DNA of 38,879 bases, from contig JAWODU010000022.1 of NCBI GenBank assembly GCA_046483125.1, forward strand, positions 1 through 38,879, in the 5' to 3' direction. Position numbers and translations under genes: made by a program. The notes under the pieces were generated by a model, which was given only the letters and a program-made list of their open reading frames with translations, was not told the origin of the DNA and did not search any database. This stretch comes from JAWODU01 sp046483125 (lineage in GTDB: Bacteria > Verrucomicrobiota > Kiritimatiellia > UBA8416 > JAWODU01). Shown one piece after another: positions 1 to 8,718 of this stretch. How positions within the stretch are numbered: the stretch's first letter is position 1; each line of letters opens with the position of its first letter.

Positions 1-146
1 TTCTCGTTGCGCCAGTCCCATCTTTCACACAGTTCACGTGAGAGCCGACTGCGGTTCCAGGAGGGATTATTCGTTAGCAGGTCGCGGATCAGCGCCTCAT
101 CACCCGACGTAATGACGCGCCCCTGAATGACTTTTTCCACCTTCAT
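1..146 (-). CDS. DruA/DUF4338-like protein, N-terminal fragment cut by the window edge
   Basis: On the minus strand an ATG at 146-144 opens a frame that runs without a stop off the left edge (48 codons). It begins MKVEKVIQGRVITSGDEALI and then reads SRLSRELCERWDWRN. This matches my recollection of the N-terminus of the DUF4338 family, annotated either as Druantia anti-phage protein DruA or as transposase-like proteins: an 'IQGR.IT' start, then 'RLS.ELC..W.WRN'. The body of the protein lies outside the window, so transposase and defence roles cannot be told apart. No Shine-Dalgarno is visible; a promoter candidate lies so close that the message could be leaderless. Confidence 0.7.
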   Translation of the reverse strand, partial: MKVEKVIQGRVITSGDEALIRDLLTNNPSWNRSRLSRELCERWDWRNE

Positions 147-154
147 TGAAGACA

Positions 155-183
155 AGAATACGACAGACGGAAATCTGAGTCCA
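155..183 (-). promoter_or_regulatory. Candidate sigma70-type promoter of the DruA-like gene
   Basis: On the minus strand, TGGACT (183-178) and TATTCT (160-155) are separated by 17 bases. Each matches the consensus at four of six positions. The predicted transcript start falls one or two bases before the ATG at 146, which agrees with the lack of a Shine-Dalgarno. By-eye prediction. Confidence 0.3.
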
Positions 184-195
184 GAAAAAAATCAA

Positions 196-236
196 AAAAA
201 CTTTCGCGGCGCGGAGGCGCGACCGCAAATGTCGCG
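196..236. repeat. GC-rich imperfect inverted repeat next to A/T runs
   Basis: A GC-rich segment (GCGGCGCGGAGGCGCGACCGC) can fold imperfectly. On the minus strand it is followed by T-runs (complement of the A-runs at 184-200). It looks like a minus-strand terminator, yet no minus-strand gene sits just upstream. It lies between the divergent DruA-like and kinase genes. Confidence 0.25.
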
Positions 237-346
237 ATCAGAGCCGATCAGTAGTGGGCGGAGTCACCCATAATGAGAACTGCTGGACCAAATGAGGAAG
301 GAGCAAAAAGCACCCGATCGTCAAGGCCGTGCAAAATCGCTTGTTT

Positions 347-404
347 TATTCACCGCGGATATGACAGTATGCGGCGTTTATCCGGGCCGGGCGCTCGGTG
401 AATA
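347..404 (+). promoter_or_regulatory. Long hairpin in the kinase gene leader
   Basis: The left arm 347-361 (TATTCACCGCGGATA) is fully complementary to the right arm in two blocks: 356-361 with 379-384 (TATCCG), and 347-355 with 396-404 (CGGTGAATA). This gives 15 base pairs interrupted on one side by an 11-base bulge (385-395), with a 17-base loop. The ribosome-binding region (about 411-417) and the ATG at 426 follow directly. It may be a structured mRNA leader or a protein-binding site. I do not recognise a known riboswitch class. Confidence 0.5.
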
Positions 405-425
405 CGAAATGGAGCGCAGAAACCA

Positions 426-1643
426 ATGAAGTTAGGCAGGCCGAAACTACGGAATAATCCCGCGGAAAGTGAGCCTGGGAAATCCGATCCCGAGGTGCGC
501 GCCGATTCCACCGTAGCCGAAGCCGCCGCGCCGCTCGAACAGCCGCCGGCTTCCGGAATGACCATGAAACAGCTCATGGTCAACTACAAAGCGATCGTGC
601 AGGCTAACGCGATATTCTATCCTTCCGCTTTCCATTTTCAGAAGGAGTTCGGGCGCGGCCGCCAGGGAATCGTTTTCCTGAGTCTTCGCCAGGGAGCGAG
701 AGGGTGTATTACCGAACACGCCATAAAACTTTATGACCCTTCGCTTTACCGCAACACTGAAGAATACTGGACCGACATGGGCCGCATAGCCATGCAGATA
801 TCCCGGCTCCAGCGCCTGCAGAGCCCCAACCTCGTTTCCCGGCATTCATACGAAGAGACCCACGGAATCGGCTACGCCCAGATGGAAGCCGTGGACGGCA
901 TAAACCTTCTGCACTTCATGAAACCCGAACATATTACCGTTGCCCGCGCAAACAGCACCGAACAGGAATGGAAGACTTTCACCGGTACGCTTTTCGCGGC
1001 AATCGACAATCATATAGCACTGCGGCCCGGAGTGGTCGTTTACATTTTAAGGAACATTCTTCGCGGCGTGGAACGCCTGCACGCCATGGGGTTCCTTCAT
1101 TTCGATATCAAGCCCGGCAACATAATGATAGACAGACTCGGCATGGTTAAGGTAGTTGACTTCGGCAGAGCGGTAATGGCCGGAGAACAGTTGAGTTTTC
1201 TGCTCGGTTCCCCGATGTACATGGCCCCCGAAATCCACATGAGGAAACCCGGCAGGTTCCAATCGGACTTTTTCAGCCTGGGCCTTGTGGGACTGGAAAT
1301 GCTGAGGGGGCGCCGTCTTACCGATGACGAAGAAGTCGGTGAAGAAGAACTCCTGAAACTCAAGCAGGAACTGCCCCAGCGTCTGCCCTCCATGTTGCCG
1401 CCTTCGGTGCTCAAGAACGATTACCTAGTGTCCATACTGAGAAAATTCCTCGACCCCGATTCGCAGAAACGCCACACGAGCGCAAAGGAAGCGGATGCCG
1501 GGAGCGACGGACTGAAGGAAGTGGACAGGCAGTTTCTCCAGGCCGGCGTCGATACGGAATATCCCAGGGTGCTTTCCGACTACCTGGCCAAACTCGTTGA
1601 CAGGAAGACCGACAGAATAGAAGACGCCGCGCAGGGGAAGTAA
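426..1643 (+). CDS. Serine/threonine protein kinase-like protein
   Basis: A 405-residue Hanks-type kinase. It has a glycine-rich loop (GRGRQG, 76-81), the ATP lysine in AIKLY (K101), a catalytic loop HFDIKPGN (225-232, with F replacing the usual R of HRD, D227 as base and N232), DFG at 245-247 and MAPE at 266-269. All residues needed for phosphotransfer are present. About 70 residues precede the domain, rich in Ala, Pro and Glu. No transmembrane helix or extracellular sensor is visible, so it looks cytosolic. The ATG at 426 is preceded by GGAG and the leader hairpin. It stands alone between the DruA-like gene and the convergent recJ, so its substrate cannot be inferred. Confidence 0.85.
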   Translation: MKLGRPKLRNNPAESEPGKSDPEVRADSTVAEAAAPLEQPPASGMTMKQLMVNYKAIVQANAIFYPSAFHFQKEFGRGRQGIVFLSLRQGARGCITEHAIKLYDPSLYRNTEEYWTDMGRIAMQISRLQRLQSPNLVSRHSYEETHGIGYAQMEAVDGINLLHFMKPEHITVARANSTEQEWKTFTGTLFAAIDNHIALRPGVVVYILRNILRGVERLHAMGFLHFDIKPGNIMIDRLGMVKVVDFGRAVMAGEQLSFLLGSPMYMAPEIHMRKPGRFQSDFFSLGLVGLEMLRGRRLTDDEEVGEEELLKLKQELPQRLPSMLPPSVLKNDYLVSILRKFLDPDSQKRHTSAKEADAGSDGLKEVDRQFLQAGVDTEYPRVLSDYLAKLVDRKTDRIEDAAQGK

Positions 1644-1650
1644 ATTTGCT

Positions 1651-3378
1651 TCACCGACTTTCGGCCGGGCGGAAGTCACACACTACCATCTGCAGTGACC
1701 GTCTTCCGCGGTAAACGTTTTCATCCAGCCGGAAAAGAATGTCTACGGGTCCTTCGGGCACGTGGCGGTCGGCCATGCGAAAAGCGATCGCATCGAGTGC
1801 ACTGCCTCCAGAGGTGACCGTCATCTTGAGGTGATTTGTTCCCACGACTCTGGGACGCCCCGCGATGCGCGCCTCGCGTACTCCCCACAGCGGCGCCCTG
1901 TTGCCTTCTCCCATCGGTCTCAACTGCCGTATTGCGCTGAAAAGAACGTCGTCGGCCTCCCCCAGGGTTATCCAGGCGTCGATTTCGTGTGACGGGGCCA
2001 TATCGCGCCCGGCCAGTTTTGCCGCGCATAACTCGTTGAACCTATTCTTGAAATCCTCGAAGTTGTTCTTCTGTATAACGAAACCGGCGGCCGCTTTGTG
2101 TCCTCCGTAGGAGTCAAGCAGGGCAGAGCATTCGCCCAGAATTTCTACGATATCCAGATCAGCCACGCTTCGGCAGGAAGCCTTGCCGTAACCGCTCTCA
2201 TCAAAAGCCGCCAGAACGGCGGGGCGGCGATATCTGTCGGCAAGCCTGCCCGCGACTATTCCGATTGTCCCCGGGTGCCATTTTTCCCTGCCGAGGGCGA
2301 TGCCGTAAACACCGTCTTCCCGGAAAAATGTTTCAATTTCCTCCGTCGCCTCCCGTAATATCACATCTTCCGCTTTTTTCCGCTGACGATTGGTCCTGTC
2401 CAGCAGGGTCGCGAACTCAAGCGCGGATTCCCTGTCGGCCGCCAGAAGCGCTCCCAGCGCCGGATCCGTTCCCCCCATCCGTCCCGCCGCGTTAAGGCGG
2501 GGCGCTACCATGAAAGCCAGGTCCCGGCACGATACCGGGCCTTTCAAGCCGGCTGTTTCCAATAAAGCCTCGACCCCCGGTGAAGGCAGGCGGTTGATTC
2601 TCCGCAAGCCGTGCCGGACCAGTATTCTGTTTTCTCCCAAGAGCGGTACGACGTCCGCCACGGTTCCTATGGCGACCAGTTCCAGGTAATCCCGTAAATC
2701 GATACCGCCGATCTCCTTTCTTCCCGCCGCCATCCCCTCTTTAAGAAGCGCGTGACACAGTTTGAAAGCCACGCCTACCCCCGCCAGCGGAAACAGCAGA
2801 GGATCGGAGCCAAGTTTGGGGTTCACAACGGCCGAAGCCGCGGGCAGTTGTCCGGAACATTCATGGTGATCGGTCACAACCACTTCGACCCCCGCTCCGG
2901 CGGCAGTTTCGACAGCTTTTCCGCCGGATGTACCGCAATCGACCGTAACTATCAGATCCGGCCGTCCGCTCTTCAGGCACCTCCCCAGCGCTTTTTCCGT
3001 AAAACCGTATCCTTCAAGCAAACGGTCCGGTATAAACACGTCCGCCTTGACTCCGAGACGTTTCAACACGGATACGACCAGGACAGCGGCGGTCAGACCG
3101 TCGGCGTCATAATCCCCGTAAACGGTAACGCTTTCTTCCGAGTCCACGGCCCGCCACAGTCTCCTGACCGCATGCCGCATGCCGGGTACCCGAAAAGGAT
3201 CGGACAAATCGCCCAGCCTGGGTTTAAGGAAGCCTTCGGCCTCAGCGCCGTCTGAAATGCCGCGCAGTACAAGAACTTTTGCGATCGGATAGGGCAGTTG
3301 GAGATCCCGGGCCAGCGTTTCCGCGACGGACCGGTCTGCGTCAAGCGTAATCCATCTGTTCGTCGATGGGCTGTTCAA
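1651..3378 (-). CDS. recJ: Single-stranded-DNA-specific exonuclease RecJ
   Basis: A 575-residue protein of normal RecJ length, a 5'-3' single-strand exonuclease of recombinational and mismatch repair. The DHH-family metal motifs are visible: GDYDADG (88-94), VDCGTSGG (146-153) and VTDHHE (168-173), followed by the DHHA1 region (APRLNAAGRMG) and a C-terminal OB-like part. It is the last gene of the minus-strand run aroC-tgt-yajC-secDF-recJ, starting 7 bases after the secDF stop. It converges on the kinase gene with only 7 bases between stops, so no intrinsic terminator fits between them. Confidence 0.95.
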   Translation of the reverse strand: MNSPSTNRWITLDADRSVAETLARDLQLPYPIAKVLVLRGISDGAEAEGFLKPRLGDLSDPFRVPGMRHAVRRLWRAVDSEESVTVYGDYDADGLTAAVLVVSVLKRLGVKADVFIPDRLLEGYGFTEKALGRCLKSGRPDLIVTVDCGTSGGKAVETAAGAGVEVVVTDHHECSGQLPAASAVVNPKLGSDPLLFPLAGVGVAFKLCHALLKEGMAAGRKEIGGIDLRDYLELVAIGTVADVVPLLGENRILVRHGLRRINRLPSPGVEALLETAGLKGPVSCRDLAFMVAPRLNAAGRMGGTDPALGALLAADRESALEFATLLDRTNRQRKKAEDVILREATEEIETFFREDGVYGIALGREKWHPGTIGIVAGRLADRYRRPAVLAAFDESGYGKASCRSVADLDIVEILGECSALLDSYGGHKAAAGFVIQKNNFEDFKNRFNELCAAKLAGRDMAPSHEIDAWITLGEADDVLFSAIRQLRPMGEGNRAPLWGVREARIAGRPRVVGTNHLKMTVTSGGSALDAIAFRMADRHVPEGPVDILFRLDENVYRGRRSLQMVVCDFRPAESR

Positions 3379-3385
3379 AACAATC

Positions 3386-5905
3386 TCAGGCCGCGAAACC
3401 GGGTTTCCTGTCTTTATGCCACAGGAGCGCTACCGGCGTAGCGACAAACACCGAAGAGTAAGTGCCGATAACTACACCGATGCACAGGGCAAGGGCAAAG
3501 TCGAATATCAGGCCGCCGCCGAAAAGCAGAAGCATTGCTATTGTTATCAACGTGGTTAACGAAGTCAGCAGTGTTCTGTTCAGGGTCTGATTAACGCTGA
3601 TGTTGCAGATTTCCCTGAAACTCTGACGCCGCATTGATTTAAGGTTTTCCCGGATCCGGTCAAATACAACTATCGTATCGTTAACCGAATAACCCACGAT
3701 TGTAAGAAGTGCGGCTACGATAGGCAGGCTTATCTGGCGCCCGAATAATGAGTAAAGACCCACGGTCACCAGGACATCGTGTGCCACTGCCACGATGGCG
3801 GCCACCGCGAATCCCAGCTCGAAACGCCATGATATGTAGACGATAATTACGAACAGGGCCCAGATCATCGACCATATCGCGCGTTTCTTAAGTTCCCTGC
3901 CTATCTGGGGCCCGATCTCCTCTTCCTGGGCCACTTCAAAACCGGCTGAAGGCAATTCAGTCGTCAGGCACCGTTTAACTTTTTCAGCGGGGTCCGCGCC
4001 TTCCGTTCTGCCGATACCGGTACGTACCAGGAGAAATTTATCCACGTTCTTCTCGATGTCCTTCTGATACTGAATGTAGGATTCTTCTACACCGGCCGTC
4101 TCCAGTCTCTCGCGGATTTTTTCGAGAGATACCTTCTCGCGGAAAGTAAAGGTAGTCGCGGCGCCTCCCGTGAAATCCACACCGAATACCTTCCCCGGTT
4201 CTTCGGACAATCTCATTCCCATCACAACCCAGGAAGCAGCGATAACGAGAACCGAAAGGACAGCGGCGGCTTTTCTCCGGCTCACAAAATCTATTGCGGT
4301 ATCCCCGATAAGCCGAAACATCTTCAGGGTTTTCACGTTCGTGCGGGAGGCCAGTACGGAAAAGAACATTTTTGTGACCACGAGGGCGGTATAAAGACTG
4401 ACGATAATGCCTCCGCAGAGAGTAACGGCAAACCCCCGTATCGAACCGGACCCGAATATGAAGAGAACTACACCGGTAAGAAGCGTGGTAACGTTCGCGT
4501 CGGTTATTGTAACGAACGCCCTGTCATATCCCGCGGTTATTCCGGGCCATAGCCGCTTGCCCTGTTTCATTTCTTCACGGATACGTTCAAAAATCAGAAC
4601 ATTGGCGTCAACGGCCATACCTACGGTCAGAAGAATGCCCGCAATACCCGGAAGTGTCAGGACCGGTAACCTTACTGCGCCGCCTGTGGCCGGGCCCTGC
4701 GCGAAAATTCCCAGAAAGCCGGCCGCAACCGTCATCCCGAGCGGCAGGAGGCACATTGTCACTACCAGCGCCAGGTCCGCGATAATTCCGCTGACAAGGT
4801 AATAAGCCAGCATGAAAACCAGTACGCCGGCCCCGCCGAACAGCACCGCCCTGATCCCGCTTACCACCGCATCCCGCCCCAGACTCGGGGCCACAAAAAG
4901 TTTCTCCACCATTTTTACCGGCGCGGGCAGAGAGCCGGCCTTCAGTATGCCCTCAAGTCTTCTCGCTTCCGCCATAGTGAAATTGCCTTCAATCTGGGCG
5001 TCTCCCGAATAAATCGCCTCGCGTATCACCGGCGCGGAGTGAAGAACCCCGTCAAGTACTATGGCCATCTGACGGTAGCTTTCCGGATCGGGATTCCGCG
5101 GGCCGCCGGGCGCGTAATCGCCGGTGACATCCGCGAAGCGCCTTGCCCCCTTGGCATCGAAACTTATGCTCACCACCGGTCCGCCGGCGGGCCTGAGTAC
5201 GGCGCGCGCCGATTTGAGATATTTACCGGTCATTTCCGGCCGTCGTTCCACGAAATAAGGCCTGTAATAAGCATCCCCGTCCTCCTCCGTCTCCTGAAGC
5301 AGAAACTCATATGCCGGATCGGGAACTTCGAAACGCCTCAGGTTTTCGAAGTACTCCTGGTCCCTGTCGCTGTCGGGAAAGGCGGGGGCGCGTTTGTAAA
5401 GCATGCCCCCCGATCCATGGGCAATTACATATCCTTCAGGCGAAAGTCCTCTGTCGAAAAGTTCCCGGACAAGAGCCGCGTTGTTCTCGTGAACCATCTT
5501 GAATTCCAGGAACGCCAGTTTCTTGATCGTCCTTTCCGCGGCCCTGCGCTGGTTTTCATCGGTGCCCGGTAACTGGATGACGATGCGGTTATCCTTGCCG
5601 GGATAGATAACAGGTTCCTCAATCCCCAGGTTATCTATGCGATTGCGCAATACAACAAGCGCGCGCTCCTGGGCCCCCTGGAGTTTTTCCCGGGTTTTCT
5701 TGCGGATTTCTTCCGGGGTGAGCTCTCCCGCTTCGGCTTCGATATCTTCACGGACGCGTTCCTCGTCGATCTTTACCGTGAAACTCGTGCCGCCCTGCAG
5801 GTCCAGGCCCAGCCTTATCTTGTCCCCGGGAGGGGTGACCAGCATAAAAGACACGCTCAATAGCGCCAGCAGTATCAGCCATTTCCAGATTGCGTTCCTG
5901 TCCAT
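3386..5905 (-). CDS. secDF: Protein translocase subunit SecDF (fused SecD-SecF)
   Basis: An 839-residue fusion of SecD and SecF, inner-membrane subunits that use the proton-motive force to pull secreted proteins through SecYEG. The SecD half starts with one transmembrane helix and GLDLQGGTSFTV, followed by a large periplasmic domain (about residues 35-330) and a helix bundle with GMAVDANVLIFERIREE. The SecF half begins near residue 530, with GVDFTGGAATTF and a second bundle carrying VGYSVNDTIVVFDRIREN. About twelve helices in total. SecD and SecF are separate in many bacteria; fusions occur in several phyla. yajC lies directly upstream, the classical context. AGAGGAT precedes the ATG at 5905. 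Confidence 0.96.
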   Translation of the reverse strand: MDRNAIWKWLILLALLSVSFMLVTPPGDKIRLGLDLQGGTSFTVKIDEERVREDIEAEAGELTPEEIRKKTREKLQGAQERALVVLRNRIDNLGIEEPVIYPGKDNRIVIQLPGTDENQRRAAERTIKKLAFLEFKMVHENNAALVRELFDRGLSPEGYVIAHGSGGMLYKRAPAFPDSDRDQEYFENLRRFEVPDPAYEFLLQETEEDGDAYYRPYFVERRPEMTGKYLKSARAVLRPAGGPVVSISFDAKGARRFADVTGDYAPGGPRNPDPESYRQMAIVLDGVLHSAPVIREAIYSGDAQIEGNFTMAEARRLEGILKAGSLPAPVKMVEKLFVAPSLGRDAVVSGIRAVLFGGAGVLVFMLAYYLVSGIIADLALVVTMCLLPLGMTVAAGFLGIFAQGPATGGAVRLPVLTLPGIAGILLTVGMAVDANVLIFERIREEMKQGKRLWPGITAGYDRAFVTITDANVTTLLTGVVLFIFGSGSIRGFAVTLCGGIIVSLYTALVVTKMFFSVLASRTNVKTLKMFRLIGDTAIDFVSRRKAAAVLSVLVIAASWVVMGMRLSEEPGKVFGVDFTGGAATTFTFREKVSLEKIRERLETAGVEESYIQYQKDIEKNVDKFLLVRTGIGRTEGADPAEKVKRCLTTELPSAGFEVAQEEEIGPQIGRELKKRAIWSMIWALFVIIVYISWRFELGFAVAAIVAVAHDVLVTVGLYSLFGRQISLPIVAALLTIVGYSVNDTIVVFDRIRENLKSMRRQSFREICNISVNQTLNRTLLTSLTTLITIAMLLLFGGGLIFDFALALCIGVVIGTYSSVFVATPVALLWHKDRKPGFAA

Positions 5906-5993
5906 ATGATCCTCTTCCCTCTTCCCCTGTACAAATCACCAACTGCAAAACACGCGGCTTATCATCTCGTATCGCTTCACCCCGTATCCCGCT

Positions 5994-6347
5994 TTACTTC
6001 TTCTCATCTTCCTCCAGCTTTTCGCCCTTTTCCATTACCCTGTTTACCGAACCTCTGGCAATTTCTATTTTCACATTGTCGGCTATTTTCACCACGAAGG
6101 TCTGATCCTTTACGTTGGCTATGGTTCCAAGCATACCCCCGCAGAAAAGGATCCGGTCCCCGGTTTTAGCCGCTTCTATCATTTTCCTGCGTTCTTTTTC
6201 CTTTCTCTGCTGAGGTCTTATCAGCATGAAATAAAAGATCGCGAATATCAGAACCATCGGAATAAGCGCGCCGCCCAGCCCCCCGCCCTGGCCTTCCGAT
6301 CCCGGTCCAGCCATCGCCGTAATTGTCGCAAACAAAGATTCCATCAT
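5994..6347 (-). CDS. yajC: Preprotein translocase subunit YajC
   Basis: A 117-residue single-pass membrane protein that associates with SecDF. A Gly-rich N-terminus leads into one transmembrane helix (about 32-50), then the hallmark LIRPQQRKEKERRKM and GDRILFCGGMLGTI, and a charged C-terminal tail. The adjacent methionine codons (6347, 6344) follow a clear AAAGGAG. It lies between tgt and secDF, the widely conserved order tgt-yajC-secD-secF. Confidence 0.93.
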   Translation of the reverse strand: MMESLFATITAMAGPGSEGQGGGLGGALIPMVLIFAIFYFMLIRPQQRKEKERRKMIEAAKTGDRILFCGGMLGTIANVKDQTFVVKIADNVKIEIARGSVNRVMEKGEKLEEDEKK

Positions 6348-6367
6348 CTCCTGACTCCTTTCCCCTG

Positions 6368-7519
6368 TTAAACGGCCCAGGACGAGTTCGCCCCGTTCCG
6401 CCGGTTCTCTTCTTTCCTGGCCATCCAGTCTCTCTTGTAATCCGCAAAGCTTCCTTCCGCCATGGCCGATCTGATTTCTCTCATGAATTCCATGTACCTG
6501 TATATATTATGAATCGTCAACAATCTTACACCCAGTATCTCGTTCGCATTCAGCAAATGCCTGATATAAGCCCGGCTGAAATTGCGGCACGCGTAACATT
6601 CGCATCCTTCCTCCACGGGACGCGTGTCGTATCTGTATTCCCCGGATTTAACCGGATATCGGCCGTCTCTCACGAAGGCCGTCCCGGAGCGGGCAAACCG
6701 GGTCGGCATTACGCAGTCGAACATGTCGACTCCCCGTTCGACGGCCTCCAGTATCTGATCTCCCCGGCCCACGCCCATCAGGTACCTGGGCCGTGACTCG
6801 GGCAGGACGGAGGCCGTATCCTCAATGCCTCTTATCAGAACTTCCTCCGGCTCCCCCACGCTCACCCCTCCGATGGCGTAGCCGTCGAAGTTCATGGCGG
6901 TAAGTTCTTCGGCGCACCGCCTGCGGAGGTCCGAGTACTGTCCGCCCTGAACGATCCCGAAAAGAAGACTTTCTTTTCGCCGCGGCCGTTTTGCACACAA
7001 GCCCGCCCATGCTATGGTCCTGTCAACAGCTTGACAAGCGTAATCCCTCGAACATCCATGCGCGGGACACTCGTCGAAAACCATCATGATATCCGACCCC
7101 AGTGTGTTCTGTATATCCATGACCTCGGCGGGACCCAGGAAAATCGGACTGCCGTCCAGGTGCGACTGAAACTCCACTCCGTCATCGCGGATTTTTCTCA
7201 GCCTGGCGAGACTGAAAACCTGGAATCCCCCGCTATCGGTCAGGATGGGCCCGTTCCAGCCCATGAAGGAATGAAGCCCTCCGCATTTTTCGATAACGTC
7301 CGCGCCGGGCCTGACAGCGAGGTGATACGCGTTCCCCAGCAGGATACTCACGCCGAGTTCTTCAAGCTCGCGCGGGGACATTGCCTTGACGGCTCCACTA
7401 CTCCCCACCGGCATGAAAACCGGTGTTTCCACGACACCGTGAGAAGTACTCAGACGGCCCAGGCGCGCTGAAGAAGCCGTTTCCCTTGAAACGACCTTGA
7501 AATACTCTTCTCCGCTCAT
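6368..7519 (-). CDS. tgt: tRNA-guanine transglycosylase (queuine tRNA-ribosyltransferase)
   Basis: A 383-residue enzyme that exchanges guanine-34 of GUN-anticodon tRNAs for preQ1 in the queuosine pathway. Diagnostic segments are MPVGSSGAVKAMSP near the N-terminus, ILTDSGGFQVFSL with the catalytic Asp region, GGVSVGEP, MFDCVMPTR with the nucleophile Asp, and zinc ligands CECYAC plus the His of LLTIHNI. The ATG at 7519 is chosen because the 30 upstream in-frame residues lie inside aroC and do not resemble Tgt. That ATG overlaps the aroC stop as ATGA, implying translational coupling. Confidence 0.95.
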   Translation of the reverse strand: MSGEEYFKVVSRETASSARLGRLSTSHGVVETPVFMPVGSSGAVKAMSPRELEELGVSILLGNAYHLAVRPGADVIEKCGGLHSFMGWNGPILTDSGGFQVFSLARLRKIRDDGVEFQSHLDGSPIFLGPAEVMDIQNTLGSDIMMVFDECPAHGCSRDYACQAVDRTIAWAGLCAKRPRRKESLLFGIVQGGQYSDLRRRCAEELTAMNFDGYAIGGVSVGEPEEVLIRGIEDTASVLPESRPRYLMGVGRGDQILEAVERGVDMFDCVMPTRFARSGTAFVRDGRYPVKSGEYRYDTRPVEEGCECYACRNFSRAYIRHLLNANEILGVRLLTIHNIYRYMEFMREIRSAMAEGSFADYKRDWMARKEENRRNGANSSWAV

Positions 7520-8598
7520 ACCCGCCGTGTTCCGGAAATAAGTGCCATGTCGGCAAGCACAATCGCCGCCATCGATTCCACGACGACCACGGCCCTGGGA
7601 ACCACGCACGGGTCATGACGGCCCGGAGTTTTCAGTACCGTACCGGTTCCGTCGTAGCCGGCCGTTTTCTGCCCGGCGGCTATCGTAGCGGCAGGTTTGA
7701 ACGCCACGCGGAATACCACCGGCTCGCCGTTTGTGATCCCGCCCTGTATTCCGCCGCTACGGTTGGTGTCGGTGCCGAGGCCGTCTTTCTTCATTACGAA
7801 AAGATCGTTATGTTCGGAACCGCGCATCTTCGCCGAAGCAAAACCCGATCCCGCTTCGAATCCCCTGGCCGCCGGTATGGACAGCATTGATCCAGCCAGC
7901 AAAGCATCCATCTTCCTGAATACCGGCTCGCCCCAGCCCGCCGGTACCCCGCGGCAAACGCACACCACGGTTCCGCCGATTGAATCACCGGAGGCGGCCG
8001 CCTCTTCAATTTTCTCGGTCATTTTCTTCGCCGCTTCGGGGTCCGGACACCTTACAGGGTCGGCATCCACCTCTTTTCTTCCCATTTCCCGGTCCGTCAG
8101 ATCCGGAGCTTGTACTGAACCTACGCCGTCAACCCAGGCCGTTATCGAGACGCTGTGAACGACCTCCAGGTATCTTTCGGCAATCGATCCCGCGGCGACC
8201 CTGGCGGCGGTTTCCCGCGCGCTGGCCCTGCCCCCGCCGCTGGCCGAAACAATTCCGTACTTGGCCCTGTACGTGAAATCCGCGTGTGAGGGACGCGGCA
8301 CACTGGCCAGAAAGTCGTAATCCCGCGGCCGCCGGTCCCTGTTTTCAATGAGCAGAGCGAGCGGGGAACCCAGTGTCACACCGTTCTCGACGCCGGACAG
8401 GATTTTCACTTTATCGGCCTCGGCCCTGGTGCTGGAAAGAGAAGACGTGCCGGGACGTCTCCTGTCCATCTGGCTCTGTATATCGGATTCGTCGAGCCGG
8501 ATGCCCGCCGGACAGCCGTCAACTACGGCCCCCACGCAGGGCCCGTGCGACTCGCCGAAGCTTGTAACCGCAAAAATCTCGCCGAACGTATTGGACAT
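7516..8598 (-). CDS. aroC: Chorismate synthase
   Basis: A 360-residue enzyme making chorismate from EPSP, the last shikimate step, using reduced FMN. It begins MSNTFGEIFAVTSFGESHGP, with the family motif SFGESHG, and has SGGGRASARETAARVAAGSI, GSEHNDLF and GGIQGGITNGEP. The ATG at 8598 follows a good AAGGTGAT; an in-frame start at 8676 would add 26 residues that do not resemble the family. It heads the minus-strand run through recJ and is divergent from the FecR operon, with a perfect inverted repeat between them. Confidence 0.95.
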   Translation of the reverse strand: MSNTFGEIFAVTSFGESHGPCVGAVVDGCPAGIRLDESDIQSQMDRRRPGTSSLSSTRAEADKVKILSGVENGVTLGSPLALLIENRDRRPRDYDFLASVPRPSHADFTYRAKYGIVSASGGGRASARETAARVAAGSIAERYLEVVHSVSITAWVDGVGSVQAPDLTDREMGRKEVDADPVRCPDPEAAKKMTEKIEEAAASGDSIGGTVVCVCRGVPAGWGEPVFRKMDALLAGSMLSIPAARGFEAGSGFASAKMRGSEHNDLFVMKKDGLGTDTNRSGGIQGGITNGEPVVFRVAFKPAATIAAGQKTAGYDGTGTVLKTPGRHDPCVVPRAVVVVESMAAIVLADMALISGTRRV

Positions 8599-8653
8599 GA
8601 TGTCATCACCTTCCCGAATAATAGTGCTGTAAACATACACACAGTCCCCGAAA

Positions 8654-8673
8654 AAGCAAGCTTTTGCTTGCTT
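8654..8673. repeat. Perfect 8-bp inverted repeat between divergent operons
   Basis: AAGCAAGC - TTTT - GCTTGCTT sits in the 120-base gap between aroC (minus) and the FecR gene (plus). Read on the minus strand it ends in a T-run and looks like a small terminator or attenuator ahead of aroC. On the plus strand it overlaps the candidate -35 of the FecR operon. It could be an operator shared by both units. Confidence 0.45.
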
Positions 8674-8696
8674 CAAGACGCATTATCCGGCATACT
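8668..8696 (+). promoter_or_regulatory. Candidate promoter of the FecR-SUMF1-ligase operon
   Basis: TTGCTT (8668-8673) and CATACT (8691-8696) are spaced by 17 bases. The predicted start near 8703 leaves a short leader with GAGGT (8708-8712) ahead of the ATG at 8719. The -35 is only a partial match and lies in the inverted repeat. Confidence 0.3.
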
Positions 8697-8718
8697 ACGC
8701 GCGTATTGAGGTTAGCCA

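Noticed and set aside
347..404. Integron attC site
   Set aside because: It has an asymmetric stem-loop, but the arms lack the RYYYAAC/GTTRRRY boxes and there is no integron integrase; the Xer-type gene in the window is a housekeeping XerC in its usual cluster.
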